A stretch of 39,618 nucleotides of DNA. Origin: an uncultured Lachnospiraceae bacterium (GTDB lineage: Bacteria; Bacillota; Clostridia; Lachnospirales; Lachnospiraceae). A program made the translations under genes and the position numbers. The stretch spans positions 1 to 39,618 of the forward strand of contig CAOJQZ010000014.1 in the NCBI GenBank assembly GCA_948441955.1. Direction: 5' to 3'. This document shows positions 1 to 7,628 of the stretch, in pieces; position 1 is the stretch's first letter; every line of letters starts with the position of its first letter. Under the pieces are notes generated by a model that was not told the origin of the DNA, did no database searches, and was given only the letters and a program-made list of their open reading frames with translations.

Positions 1-154
1 CAATTCCGCTCTCTAGTTTAGGTGTTTCTTCATCATCCAATTCCAAATCTAACTGCAACAAACTGATTTTTTTTGTCAATTCCTCAAAGTTCCGTTTTGC
101 CAGTCCATAATCTTTAAATGATTTAATCGGATGAACTTTGATTTCTTCATTCAT
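1..154 (-). CDS. Unrecognised protein, 5' part only (cut by window edge)
   Basis: Reading the minus strand, an ATG at 154-152 follows a strong ribosome binding site (GGAGGAATAAGT, just upstream) and opens a frame that stays open for 51 codons to the window edge. The N-terminus begins MNEEIKVHPIKSFKDYGLAK and continues into a charged, probably helical stretch rich in Glu, Asp and Leu. I do not recognise a family from this fragment. A promoter with TTGACA and TATTCT boxes lies upstream. Start and strand are well supported; the function is unknown. Confidence 0.6.
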   Translation of the reverse strand, partial: MNEEIKVHPIKSFKDYGLAKRNFEELTKKISLLQLDLELDDEETPKLESGI

Positions 155-494
155 ACTTATTCCTCCGTTCTGTTCGACTGACCATAGAATATCACAGTCT
201 ATTTTTATTGTCAATAGTTCGAAAATAAATTTTTATTGAATTATTCATTGATTTATCTCTTGATTTTAGACCATTATTTTCAATGGTCAAGAAACATTCT
301 GTTATACTTGCCAACGCAGCCTTTCTGGTTTATAATATTCCCAACATGCCCCCTTACCGCCGTTTGGAGTTGAAAAAGGGGTTATAAAAATAATTGTATG
401 ATAAAAAAATCCATGATAAACTAAAGACAGGTTGATTACAAATAATAATGAAAGGTTATCGTGCATCAATATGTACGGTTTGGTTCAATACAGA
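155..494. other. Intergenic region between divergent genes
   Basis: About 340 AT-rich bases lie between the leftward gene and the helicase. It holds the leftward promoter and an inverted repeat at 269-288 (GACCATT, six-base loop, AATGGTC) that could be an operator or a small hairpin. I see no convincing promoter or ribosome binding site for the rightward helicase, and no RNA gene. Confidence 0.45.
186..214 (-). promoter_or_regulatory. Sigma-A-type promoter for the minus-strand gene at the left edge
   Basis: On the minus strand, TTGACA (complement of 209-214) and TATTCT (complement of 186-191) are separated by exactly 17 bases. The start codon of the leftward gene lies about 30 bases further on. 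This is seen directly in sequence; activity is inferred. Confidence 0.6.
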
Positions 495-3413
495 ATGGAT
501 GAAATAGCAGAGCTTCAGCAAGGATTTACGACTGCTTTTATTGATGCAGGTGTTTCTTCAAATCTTGCATATAAACCTCAATTTATATCTAATAATTATA
601 AAGAAGGAAGACGAGTATTATCATCTATAGAAGAGGAGCTTTTGCAATGCGAGGAGTTTTCAATTAGTGTGGCTTTTATTACAAAGGGAGGTATTACACC
701 ACTTTTGCAGACAATGGAAGAGCTGGAAAAACGGGGAGTTTATGGAAGGATCATGACAACAGATTATCTGATGTTCAGCGAACCTAAAGCGTTAGACAAG
801 CTTGCAAATTTTAAAAATATCGAGTTGAAAATGTATCAGTCAAAAAAGGCAAAAGAGGGCTTCCATACGAAAGGTTATATTTTTAAAGAGAAGGAAATAT
901 ATCGTATTATTGTAGGAAGTTCAAATATGACGTTAAGTGCTCTTACAAAGAATAGGGAATGGAATACGCGCATGGTGTCAACGGAATATGGAGAATATAC
1001 GAAACAAATTATTGAAGAGTATGATTTGCTATGGAACTCTAAATTTTGTGAACCATATGATGATTTTATTAATAGCTATCGAATAAAATATGAATTAGTA
1101 AAAGAACAAAAAAAGATAGCAAGACAGACAAGAGTTACAGAGCTGGAGCAATACCGTTTGCAGCCTAATAAAATGCAAGTTGAGTTTATTAGTAATTTAG
1201 CAAAACTACGAAAAAATGGCGCTGAAAGGGCATTGTTAATTTCTGCAACTGGTACAGGAAAAACATATGCCTCTGCTTTTGCACTTCGAGAAGAAGGTCC
1301 ACAGAAGGCTTTATTTTTAGTTCATAGAGAACAGATTGCAAAGCAGGCAATTAAAAGTTATAGAAAAATTTTAGGAAATAATAAATCATTGGGGCTTCTT
1401 TCGGGAAATGCCAAAGATTATGATGCAGAATATTTATTTGCTACAATGCAAATGATGACTAAACCAGAAACATTGGAGCATTTTAAACAGGATGAGTTTG
1501 AAATGATTGTTGTGGATGAAGTGCATCATGCAGGAGCAGACAGCTATCAAAAAATTATGCAGTATTTCAAACCCAAATTCTGGTTGGGTATGACGGCAAG
1601 TCCGGAACGTATGGATAACTTTGATATTTATAAATTGTTTGATCATAATATTGCTTATGAAATTCGTTTGCAGCAGGCATTAGAAGAAGATTTGCTATGT
1701 CCGTTTCATTATTTTGGAATTACGGATATAGAAATCAATGGCCAAGTTTTTGATGATAGCAGTGGTGTTCGAAGTTTTACCAATTTAGTTTGTGATGAAC
1801 GGGTGGATTATATTATAAGTAAAGCAGAATATTATGGATATAGTGGAGAACGGGTAAAGGGCTTGATATTTTGTAGTAGAAAAGAGGAAGCGATAGAATT
1901 ATCTCGTAAATTTAACTACAGAGGATATCACACAGAGTTCCTTTGTGGTGAGGATTCACAAGCAAAACGAGAAAATTGTATAGAACGATTGGTAGAAGAT
2001 AAGGGGGAAGATGGAACATATTTAGATTATATTTTTACAATAGATATATTTAATGAAGGTGTCGATATACCTGAAATTAATCAGGTTATTATGCTTCGCC
2101 CTACAGAAAGTCCTATTGTGTTTGTCCAACAGTTGGGAAGAGGGCTTCGAAAAACGGAAGGTAAAGAATATGTAGTTATCCTTGATTTTATTGGTAATTA
2201 TATGAATAATTTTATGATTCCAATAGCCCTTTCAGGAGATAGAACATATAACAAAGACACGATTCGCAGATATGTAATGGAAGGTTCACGTGTGATCCCA
2301 GGAAGCTCGACGATTCATTTTGACGAAATATCAAAAAAAAGAATCTTTCAGTCAATCGATAAGGTGAAGACAACAAAGAGATTCTTGGCAGAAAAATATC
2401 AGGCATTAAAGAATAAATTAGGGCGAATCCCCAGCATTATTGATTTTTATGAGCATGGAGAGATAGATCCAATGTTATTTATTAATTATGCTAAAACCTA
2501 TGATAATTTTGTAAGAATGATTGATTTTGATTATAAGATCTATTTTTCTAAGAAAGAAGAAGCAGTATTAGAGTTTGTGTCGTCTTTATTGATTAATGGA
2601 AAACGGCTTCATGAATTATTAATTTTGAAGTTGTTGGTACAACAACAGGCTTTTAGCAAAAGAGATGTGGTGAAGCAATTGGAAAGATTTGGGGAAAACT
2701 TCCGTGAAGAGGATTATTGTTCGGCAGTTGCTATACTGGATAAGAGATTTTTAAATACACAGGCGGAAAAAACCAAGTATGAAATTGTGGAATTATTAAA
2801 TCCAAATATTTCATATGAAAGACATTTGGAAAGAGCGGCTTTTTTTGAAGAAAGATTACAAAAAGCGTGGTTTCAAGAGGAATTAGAGAATTTACTTTCC
2901 TATGGCATAAGAAAATATATAGATTGTTTTTCAGGGCATGATGAAGCTAATTTGGTGCTCTATCAGAAATATTCCAGAAAAGACGTGTGTAGAATTTTAA
3001 ATTGGGAAAAGGATGATAGTTCAACGATTTATGGTTATCGAATAAAATATAATACTTGTCCAATATTTGTTACATATGAAAAGAAGGAGGATATAGCAAA
3101 CAGTACGAAATATGAGGATCAATTTATAGACAATCAAATATTTAGCTGGATGACAAGAAGTAAGGTGACTATAGATAGTTCAGAGACACAACAAATTATT
3201 CATTTTAAAGAAAATAAGCTAAAAATATATTTGTTTATAAAGAAAAGTGACGGCGAGGGTTCGGATTTTTATTATATGGGCAGAGTGGAGCCTGTCACCT
3301 GGAAAGAGACAACTATACAAAATGACAGGGGACAGGAACTTCCTATTATGAATTTTCAAATGAAACTAGAGCACAGTGTTAGAAATGATATATACGAATA
3401 TTTTACGAAATAA
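495..3413 (+). CDS. PLD-nuclease / DEAD-DEAH helicase / DUF3427 protein
   Basis: A 972-residue superfamily 2 helicase with an N-terminal phospholipase-D-type nuclease domain. The PLD motif is visible as HTK at 124-126 followed by GSSN ending at 144. The helicase core has Walker A GTGKT at 253-257, DEVHH at 341-345 and the Q-x-x-G-R-G-L-R motif VI of the second RecA domain. The remaining C-terminal region matches the DUF3427 architecture. The start is uncertain: the frame opens at a TTG at 432, with ATGs at 471 and 495, and none has a good ribosome binding site. I chose 495 because the family N-terminus (GF.TAFIDAG..SN..YKPQFI) begins just after it. The gene is much more AT-rich than the BMC region, which suggests acquisition by transfer. 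The NUDIX gene follows by about 30 bases. A role in phage defence or DNA repair is inferred from the architecture, not shown. Confidence 0.85.
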   Translation: MDEIAELQQGFTTAFIDAGVSSNLAYKPQFISNNYKEGRRVLSSIEEELLQCEEFSISVAFITKGGITPLLQTMEELEKRGVYGRIMTTDYLMFSEPKALDKLANFKNIELKMYQSKKAKEGFHTKGYIFKEKEIYRIIVGSSNMTLSALTKNREWNTRMVSTEYGEYTKQIIEEYDLLWNSKFCEPYDDFINSYRIKYELVKEQKKIARQTRVTELEQYRLQPNKMQVEFISNLAKLRKNGAERALLISATGTGKTYASAFALREEGPQKALFLVHREQIAKQAIKSYRKILGNNKSLGLLSGNAKDYDAEYLFATMQMMTKPETLEHFKQDEFEMIVVDEVHHAGADSYQKIMQYFKPKFWLGMTASPERMDNFDIYKLFDHNIAYEIRLQQALEEDLLCPFHYFGITDIEINGQVFDDSSGVRSFTNLVCDERVDYIISKAEYYGYSGERVKGLIFCSRKEEAIELSRKFNYRGYHTEFLCGEDSQAKRENCIERLVEDKGEDGTYLDYIFTIDIFNEGVDIPEINQVIMLRPTESPIVFVQQLGRGLRKTEGKEYVVILDFIGNYMNNFMIPIALSGDRTYNKDTIRRYVMEGSRVIPGSSTIHFDEISKKRIFQSIDKVKTTKRFLAEKYQALKNKLGRIPSIIDFYEHGEIDPMLFINYAKTYDNFVRMIDFDYKIYFSKKEEAVLEFVSSLLINGKRLHELLILKLLVQQQAFSKRDVVKQLERFGENFREEDYCSAVAILDKRFLNTQAEKTKYEIVELLNPNISYERHLERAAFFEERLQKAWFQEELENLLSYGIRKYIDCFSGHDEANLVLYQKYSRKDVCRILNWEKDDSSTIYGYRIKYNTCPIFVTYEKKEDIANSTKYEDQFIDNQIFSWMTRSKVTIDSSETQQIIHFKENKLKIYLFIKKSDGEGSDFYYMGRVEPVTWKETTIQNDRGQELPIMNFQMKLEHSVRNDIYEYFTK

Positions 3414-3444
3414 TTAGTGTAAATGACATATGGAGGGTAATACA

Positions 3445-3846
3445 TTGCAGATGAAGAATAGAAAAACAGTAAAGGTAGCGGCCGCTATTATCAAAGACAA
3501 AAACCGCATCTTCACAACCCAGCGCGGCTATGGTGAATTCAAGGACGGCTGGGAGTTTCCGGGAGGAAAGATAGAAGAAAATGAGACTCCTGAGGAGGCT
3601 TTGGTCCGTGAGATTAAGGAGGAGCTGGATACAACAATAACAGTAGAGGAATTAATTGACATCATAGAATATGACTACCCGGATTTTCATTTGTCCATGC
3701 ACTGCTTCCTGTGCACCATTGTATCTGGTGATCTGGTTTTAAAGGAGCATGAGGCGGCCAGATGGCTTACAAAAGACCAGCTTTGGTCAGTAGAATGGCT
3801 TCCGGCTGATTTGAAGCTGATTGAAAAGATAGAAAAAATTATTTGA
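3445..3846 (+). CDS. NUDIX (deoxy)nucleoside triphosphate pyrophosphohydrolase (MutT-like)
   Basis: A protein of about 133 residues of the MutT/CTP-pyrophosphohydrolase type, which hydrolyses (d)NTPs, often damaged ones, to the monophosphate. The NUDIX box is complete: GGKIEENETPEEALVREIKE followed by ELD supplies the REIKEE metal-binding helix. The N-terminal strand KVAAAIIKDKNRIFTTQR is typical. The frame extends to an ATG at 3430, but the GGAGGG at 3432-3437 lies inside that extension and is ideally spaced for the TTG at 3445; an ATG at 3451 is the alternative. It lies directly downstream of the helicase and is probably co-transcribed. Such helicase/NUDIX pairs suggest a joint nucleic-acid or nucleotide-pool role (inference). 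Confidence 0.88.
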   Translation: MQMKNRKTVKVAAAIIKDKNRIFTTQRGYGEFKDGWEFPGGKIEENETPEEALVREIKEELDTTITVEELIDIIEYDYPDFHLSMHCFLCTIVSGDLVLKEHEAARWLTKDQLWSVEWLPADLKLIEKIEKII

Positions 3847-3865
3847 GAGGGTAAGGAATAGAGAT

Positions 3866-4096
3866 ATGTTCCATTTATTTAAAAACAGCCAAGAAAAAAA
3901 TCCAACACAAAAACCGTACAACCCGTCCGCCCAGAAGCCTATTCTGCGCTGCAGCATCTGCACAGGCGAACAAGTGGCAGGCTTTAAAGATATACATACA
4001 GGAAAGTTTACAGACATCATGTTAATCAGAGATGAGAAGGATTTGCAGAGTTTTAAGGAAACCTATGGCGTAACAGAGATAACAAAGGAATACTGA
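3866..4096 (+). CDS. Small conserved protein with CxxC motif
   Basis: A 76-residue protein with an N-terminal MFHLFKNSQEKNP segment and a central RCSICTGEQVAGFKDIHTG motif. The CSIC pair could bind metal or form a disulfide. I recall short proteins of this type in Clostridia, sometimes mislabelled as aspartate dehydrogenase, but nothing in this sequence is long enough for such an enzyme. The ATG follows AAGGAATAGAGAT. It lies 19 bases after the NUDIX gene and 42 bases before the DUF2130 gene. Function unknown. Confidence 0.7.
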   Translation: MFHLFKNSQEKNPTQKPYNPSAQKPILRCSICTGEQVAGFKDIHTGKFTDIMLIRDEKDLQSFKETYGVTEITKEY

Positions 4097-4138
4097 TGGC
4101 TGTCAGTAAGTAAATAACGTATTTAAGGAGAAATCTAA

Positions 4139-5395
4139 ATGCAGGAAATCAAATGCCCTCAGTGCGGCAAGGTTTTTAAAGTGGATGAGTCTGGCTTTTC
4201 GGATATAGTAAAGCAGATCCGGGATAAAGAATTTGAAAAGGAAATCAGAGAACGTGAGGCTTTATTCAAAGCAGACCTTGAGACACATCTTAAAGCAGAG
4301 GAGGCCAATAAAAAGCTTGCTGTGGCAGAGGCGGTTTCGGAGCTTGAAAAAAAGCTTTCGAAAAAGGATGCAGAGCTTGTAAGCCTGAAGGCCCAGTTAG
4401 AGGCAGAGATAGACAGACTTCGTACGGAGGCTGAAAATGATGAGACAAAAAGACAGCTTGCAGTAACCGAGGCGGTTAGTAAAGTGGAGCGGGAATGTGA
4501 TACCCTTAAAATGCAGCTTCAGTCAAAGGATACAGAGCACAAGCTTATGGAAACATCTATAAAGGAGCGTTATGAGGAAAAACTGCGTCTTAAGGAGGAG
4601 GAAATCGCTTATTACAAAGACTTTAAGGCCCGCCAGTCAACGAAGATGATTGGAGAGAGCCTGGAGCAGCATTGTGAGAATGAATTTAACCGCCTGCGTG
4701 CAACAGGTTTTCAAAATGCATATTTTGAAAAGGATAATGATATCCGGACAGGAAGTAAGGGGGACTATATTTACCGCGAATCAGATGAAGATGGAAATGA
4801 GATCATTTCGATTATGTTTGAAATGAAAAACGAGCAGGACGAGACCGTGACGAAGAAAAAGAATGAGGATTTTCTGAAGGAGCTTAACAAGGATCGAGAG
4901 GAGAAAAGCTGTGAATATGCGGTGCTTGTTTCTCTTTTGGAGCCGGACAGTGAGCTTTATAATACGGGTATTGTGGACAAGTCCCACCGCTATCCGAAGA
5001 TGTATGTGATACGGCCCCAGTTTTTCATTCCTATGATTACAATCCTGAGAAATGCCGCCATGAATTCTATGGAGTATAAAGCCGAGCTTTTGATGATTCG
5101 GAACCAGAATGTGGATATTACTCATTTTGAGGAAAATATCAATAAATTTAAGGAAGGATTTGCCAGAAACTATGAGCTTGCCAGCCGGAAGTTTAAGACG
5201 GCAATTGATGAGATTGATAAAACGATCCTTCATTTACAGAAAACAAAGGATGCCTTGATTTCCTCAGAGAATAATCTTCGTCTGGCCAATAATAAGGCAG
5301 AGGATTTGACTATTAAGAGACTGACCCGCGGGAATCCGACCATGAAAGCCAAGTTTGCAGAATTGGCGCAGGGAAAGAGAGAGGAGCAGATATGA
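4139..5395 (+). CDS. DUF2130 domain protein with coiled coil and possible nuclease fold
   Basis: A 418-residue protein. It starts with a short zinc-ribbon-like segment (KCPQCGKVF), runs through a long charged coiled coil (about residues 25-160), and ends in the DUF2130 domain. The domain contains GSKGDYIYRE and then SIMFEMKNE. The spacing of the Asp and the ExK resembles a PD-(D/E)xK nuclease core, which is my inference. The ATG is preceded by AAGGAG at good spacing. Its stop overlaps the next start (ATGA at 5392), indicating translational coupling with the MmcQ/YjbR gene. The cellular role is not established. Confidence 0.85.
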   Translation: MQEIKCPQCGKVFKVDESGFSDIVKQIRDKEFEKEIREREALFKADLETHLKAEEANKKLAVAEAVSELEKKLSKKDAELVSLKAQLEAEIDRLRTEAENDETKRQLAVTEAVSKVERECDTLKMQLQSKDTEHKLMETSIKERYEEKLRLKEEEIAYYKDFKARQSTKMIGESLEQHCENEFNRLRATGFQNAYFEKDNDIRTGSKGDYIYRESDEDGNEIISIMFEMKNEQDETVTKKKNEDFLKELNKDREEKSCEYAVLVSLLEPDSELYNTGIVDKSHRYPKMYVIRPQFFIPMITILRNAAMNSMEYKAELLMIRNQNVDITHFEENINKFKEGFARNYELASRKFKTAIDEIDKTILHLQKTKDALISSENNLRLANNKAEDLTIKRLTRGNPTMKAKFAELAQGKREEQI

Positions 5396-5721
5396 AGGAG
5401 AGACAGGAAGTGATAGAGTATTGTCTAACTTTTCCGGAAGTGTTTGAGGACTATCCCTTTCACGACGCAAACTGGACATGTATGCGCATTCGAAGCAGCA
5501 ACCGTATCTTTGCCTGGATATATGAGCGGGAAGGGAACATATGGGTAAATGTAAAATGTGATCCCCAATGGAGAGAGTTCTGGCAGGAGGCGTATTCCTC
5601 TGTAGTTCCGGCGTATCATATGAATAAGAAGCACTGGAATTCAATGATACTGGACGAAACGATTCCGGAAAAGGATATCAGGCGCATGATAGCAGAAAGC
5701 TATGATTTGTGTAAAAAATAA
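5392..5721 (+). CDS. MmcQ/YjbR family protein
   Basis: A 109-residue protein of the MmcQ/YjbR family, which has a small CyaY-like/double-wing DNA-binding fold. Typical features are the N-terminal EYCLTFPEVFEDYPF segment, the central WVNVKCDP strand, and the C-terminal PAYHMNKKHWNSMILDE block followed by a helix. The function of the family is poorly defined; DNA binding is a fold-based suggestion. It overlaps the DUF2130 gene by four bases. Confidence 0.88.
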   Translation: MKERQEVIEYCLTFPEVFEDYPFHDANWTCMRIRSSNRIFAWIYEREGNIWVNVKCDPQWREFWQEAYSSVVPAYHMNKKHWNSMILDETIPEKDIRRMIAESYDLCKK

Positions 5722-5740
5722 TTAGTTAGGAGAGACTTAT

Positions 5741-6232
5741 ATGGACAAATCGGAAATCATTTACCCTGAGGAAAAGAAAGCGTTATACCGCCTTCTCAAG
5801 GTAAAGCTTCAGGGACTTACGGATGGGGTTCCGTACAGGCTTGCGAACCTGTCGAATGCCTGTGCGCTTCTTAATCAGGCGCTGACAGATATTAACTGGG
5901 TGGGTTTTTATCTGATGCGGGAAGGAAAACTTGTATTAGGTCCGTTTCAGGGTAAACCGGCATGTGTGGAAATTCCTTCAGGGAAAGGTGTGTGCGGAAC
6001 GGCAGCAGAGAGGGATGAGGTGGTTCTTGTGAAAAATGTACATGAATTCCCTGGGCACATTGCTTGCGACAGCGCGTCTGATTCTGAGATTGTGCTTCCG
6101 ATTCACAGTGAAAATAAGGTTGTGGGAGTACTGGACATTGACAGTCCGTATCCTGCAAGATTCGATGAAGAGGATAAAGCAGGCCTGATTGAGATTGTAA
6201 AGGTAATAGAAGGGATATGGATGGAAAACTGA
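5741..6232 (+). CDS. msrC: GAF-domain free methionine-R-sulfoxide reductase
   Basis: A 163-residue single GAF domain matching the fRMsr family, which reduces free methionine-R-sulfoxide. The family cysteines are present in the expected contexts: GKPACVEI, GKGVCGTAA and GHIACDSASDSEIV. The INWVGFYL and GVLDIDSP strands are also characteristic. The ATG follows AGGAGAGACTTAT. It is 19 bases downstream of the MmcQ/YjbR gene, so it may end that small operon. A long hairpin follows at 6243-6290. Confidence 0.9.
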   Translation: MDKSEIIYPEEKKALYRLLKVKLQGLTDGVPYRLANLSNACALLNQALTDINWVGFYLMREGKLVLGPFQGKPACVEIPSGKGVCGTAAERDEVVLVKNVHEFPGHIACDSASDSEIVLPIHSENKVVGVLDIDSPYPARFDEEDKAGLIEIVKVIEGIWMEN

Positions 6233-6242
6233 AAGAAGATTA

Positions 6243-6290
6243 TACAGCGCTGTTCCATGGCTTTGCGGCATGCTTCGGGACAGCGCTGTA
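6243..6290 (+). terminator. Long hairpin, possible terminator
   Basis: Two copies of the self-complementary ACAGCGCTGT sit about 25 bases apart and pair into a stem of about 14 base pairs (6243-6256 with 6277-6290, one G-U pair). The following sequence is AT-rich but lacks a clean T run, so termination is plausible rather than certain. Confidence 0.45.
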
Positions 6291-6386
6291 TTATGATTTA
6301 ATATTTGACTGAATTATGCAATTATGTTATTATCGTGTGTATCAAATGAGCATGATAAAATAGAATATGTGACAAAATGGCAAATA

Positions 6387-6415
6387 TTGACAAAAAACTA
6401 GTATATTGATAACAT
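6387..6415 (+). promoter_or_regulatory. Promoter of the SorC-family regulator gene
   Basis: TTGACA at 6387-6392 and TAACAT at 6410-6415 are 17 bases apart, about 40 bases before the regulator start. An ATGAGCAT element at 6346-6353, related to the operator-like motifs further downstream, lies upstream of the -35 box. Confidence 0.5.
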
Positions 6416-6453
6416 GATATTATTAAAAATAGTGAATAAAGGATGGCAGAGAA

Positions 6454-7428
6454 ATGACTGGTGATTCGAAAAAGGATATTCAAAAAACAGAGCTGCTCGT
6501 TCAGGTATCGCGCTTGTATTATGAGCATAATTTCAGCCAGAATGATATTGCAAAAAAGGTTGAGCTATCAAGACCTTATATTTCAAAATTGCTGAATGAA
6601 GCAAAGAGAAGGGGTATTGTGAAGATTGAGATTAATGATCCAATCAAAACAGAAAATCGTATGGAGCGTTCTCTGAGAAAATATTTCGGGCTGGATAAGG
6701 TTATCATTGTACCCAGAGTGCAGGGAGTAAGCCCTCTGCGTCATGTTGGAGAGGCAGCGGCCAGATATTTGGATGGTATTGTCAAAAGCGGGGATGTGAT
6801 TGGCTTTTCCTGGGGAGAGACAGTTTATGAGTGTGTAAAGGCATTGCAGAAGCGGGAGGATCTTCAGGATATTGTTGCGGTTCAGATGTGCGGAGGAGTA
6901 AGTAATCTGAAAAAGAATGTATATGTCTCGGAGATTGCAAAAACATTTTCCGAGGCCCTTGGCAGCGCTGGCTATATGCTTCCCTTTCCAGCAATCGTTG
7001 ATAACGAACAGCTTAGAAACGTAATAAACCAGGAACATACGATGCAGGAGGTGCTGCGGTATTCAAAGAAGGCGAATATTGCGATTATTACAATGGGAAG
7101 GTTTGGAAACCAGTGCGCGCTGGCACGGGCAGGATATTTAAAGCCTGACGAGATAGAGAGGCTGATAGACAAAGGAGCGGTAGGAGATATCTGTACACAT
7201 GTAATTAAAAGAAACGGTGAAATATGCGATACGGGATTAGATGACAGAACGGTGGCAGTATCGTATGAGGAGATTAAAAAAGTAGACACCAGAATCGGCG
7301 TAGCCATTGGGGAAAGCAAGGTGGAAAGTATTCTGGGAGCGCTTCGGGGCGGAGTTGTAAATGTATTTATTACCAATGAGGTGACTGCGGAGGCGATAGA
7401 AGAGATTTGTCCGGAGATATTTGAGTAA
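6454..7428 (+). CDS. SorC/DeoR-family sugar-phosphate-responsive transcriptional regulator
   Basis: A 324-residue regulator. The N-terminal helix-turn-helix is clear (YYEHNFSQNDIAKKVELSRP then YISKLLNEAKRRGIVKIEI). It is followed by the sugar-binding domain of the SorC family, with GDVIGFSWGETVYE, VQMCGGVS and the C-terminal GVAIGESKVESILGALRGGV that forms the phosphosugar pocket. Family members such as B. subtilis DeoR and E. coli LsrR bind phosphorylated sugars. The gene sits immediately upstream of the sugar ABC/BMC genes, so the effector is probably a phosphorylated intermediate of that pathway (inference). It has its own promoter and terminator. Its binding site is probably the ATGTTCAT-type motif seen at 7575-7612, 16338-16350 and 16430-16442. 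Confidence 0.9.
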   Translation: MTGDSKKDIQKTELLVQVSRLYYEHNFSQNDIAKKVELSRPYISKLLNEAKRRGIVKIEINDPIKTENRMERSLRKYFGLDKVIIVPRVQGVSPLRHVGEAAARYLDGIVKSGDVIGFSWGETVYECVKALQKREDLQDIVAVQMCGGVSNLKKNVYVSEIAKTFSEALGSAGYMLPFPAIVDNEQLRNVINQEHTMQEVLRYSKKANIAIITMGRFGNQCALARAGYLKPDEIERLIDKGAVGDICTHVIKRNGEICDTGLDDRTVAVSYEEIKKVDTRIGVAIGESKVESILGALRGGVVNVFITNEVTAEAIEEICPEIFE

Positions 7429-7446
7429 GACCAAGTTGTCATTTGG

Positions 7447-7475
7447 AGAGCGGCATTGCTGCTCTTTTTTATTTT
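7447..7475 (+). terminator. Intrinsic terminator after the SorC regulator
   Basis: An eight-base-pair stem (AGAGCGGC with GCTGCTCT, one G-U pair) with an ATT loop is followed directly by TTTTTATTTT. This separates the regulator transcript from the transporter operon. Confidence 0.85.
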
Positions 7476-7542
7476 GTCAAAATTAAGAAAATTTATGCAA
7501 ATGTACTAAAAAATAATTGTTAATTTTGTTGTTTTGTTTACA

Positions 7543-7571
7543 TTGACATCCAGTTTTTTATATTGTATTAT
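7543..7571 (+). promoter_or_regulatory. Promoter of the sugar ABC transporter operon
   Basis: TTGACA at 7543-7548 and TATTAT at 7566-7571 are separated by exactly 17 bases. It lies 58 bases before the ATPase start. Repeated operator-like elements lie just downstream and one variant lies upstream, suggesting repression by the SorC regulator. Confidence 0.75.
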
Positions 7572-7574
7572 GTA

Positions 7575-7614
7575 AGTGACAAATGATAAAAAGAAAGTAA
7601 CAAATGTTCATAAG
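7575..7614 (+). promoter_or_regulatory. Operator-like direct repeat AGTrACAAATG
   Basis: AGTGACAAATGATAA at 7575 and AGTAACAAATGTTCATAAG at 7596 repeat with a 21-base period, about two helical turns, between the -10 box and the ribosome binding site. A related CAAATGTACT lies upstream of the promoter at 7498. This arrangement would suit a multimeric repressor; the SorC protein is the obvious candidate. Confidence 0.5.
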
Positions 7615-7628
7615 AGGGAAGGTCATTT

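Noticed and set aside
6243..6290. An insertion-sequence end or attachment site formed by the two ACAGCGCTGT copies.
   Set aside because: No transposase, integrase or target duplication lies nearby; a hairpin at the end of an operon explains it better.
7575..7614. A CRISPR-like repeat.
   Set aside because: Only two short, imperfect copies occur 21 bases apart in a promoter, with no spacers and no cas genes. An operator is the simpler reading.
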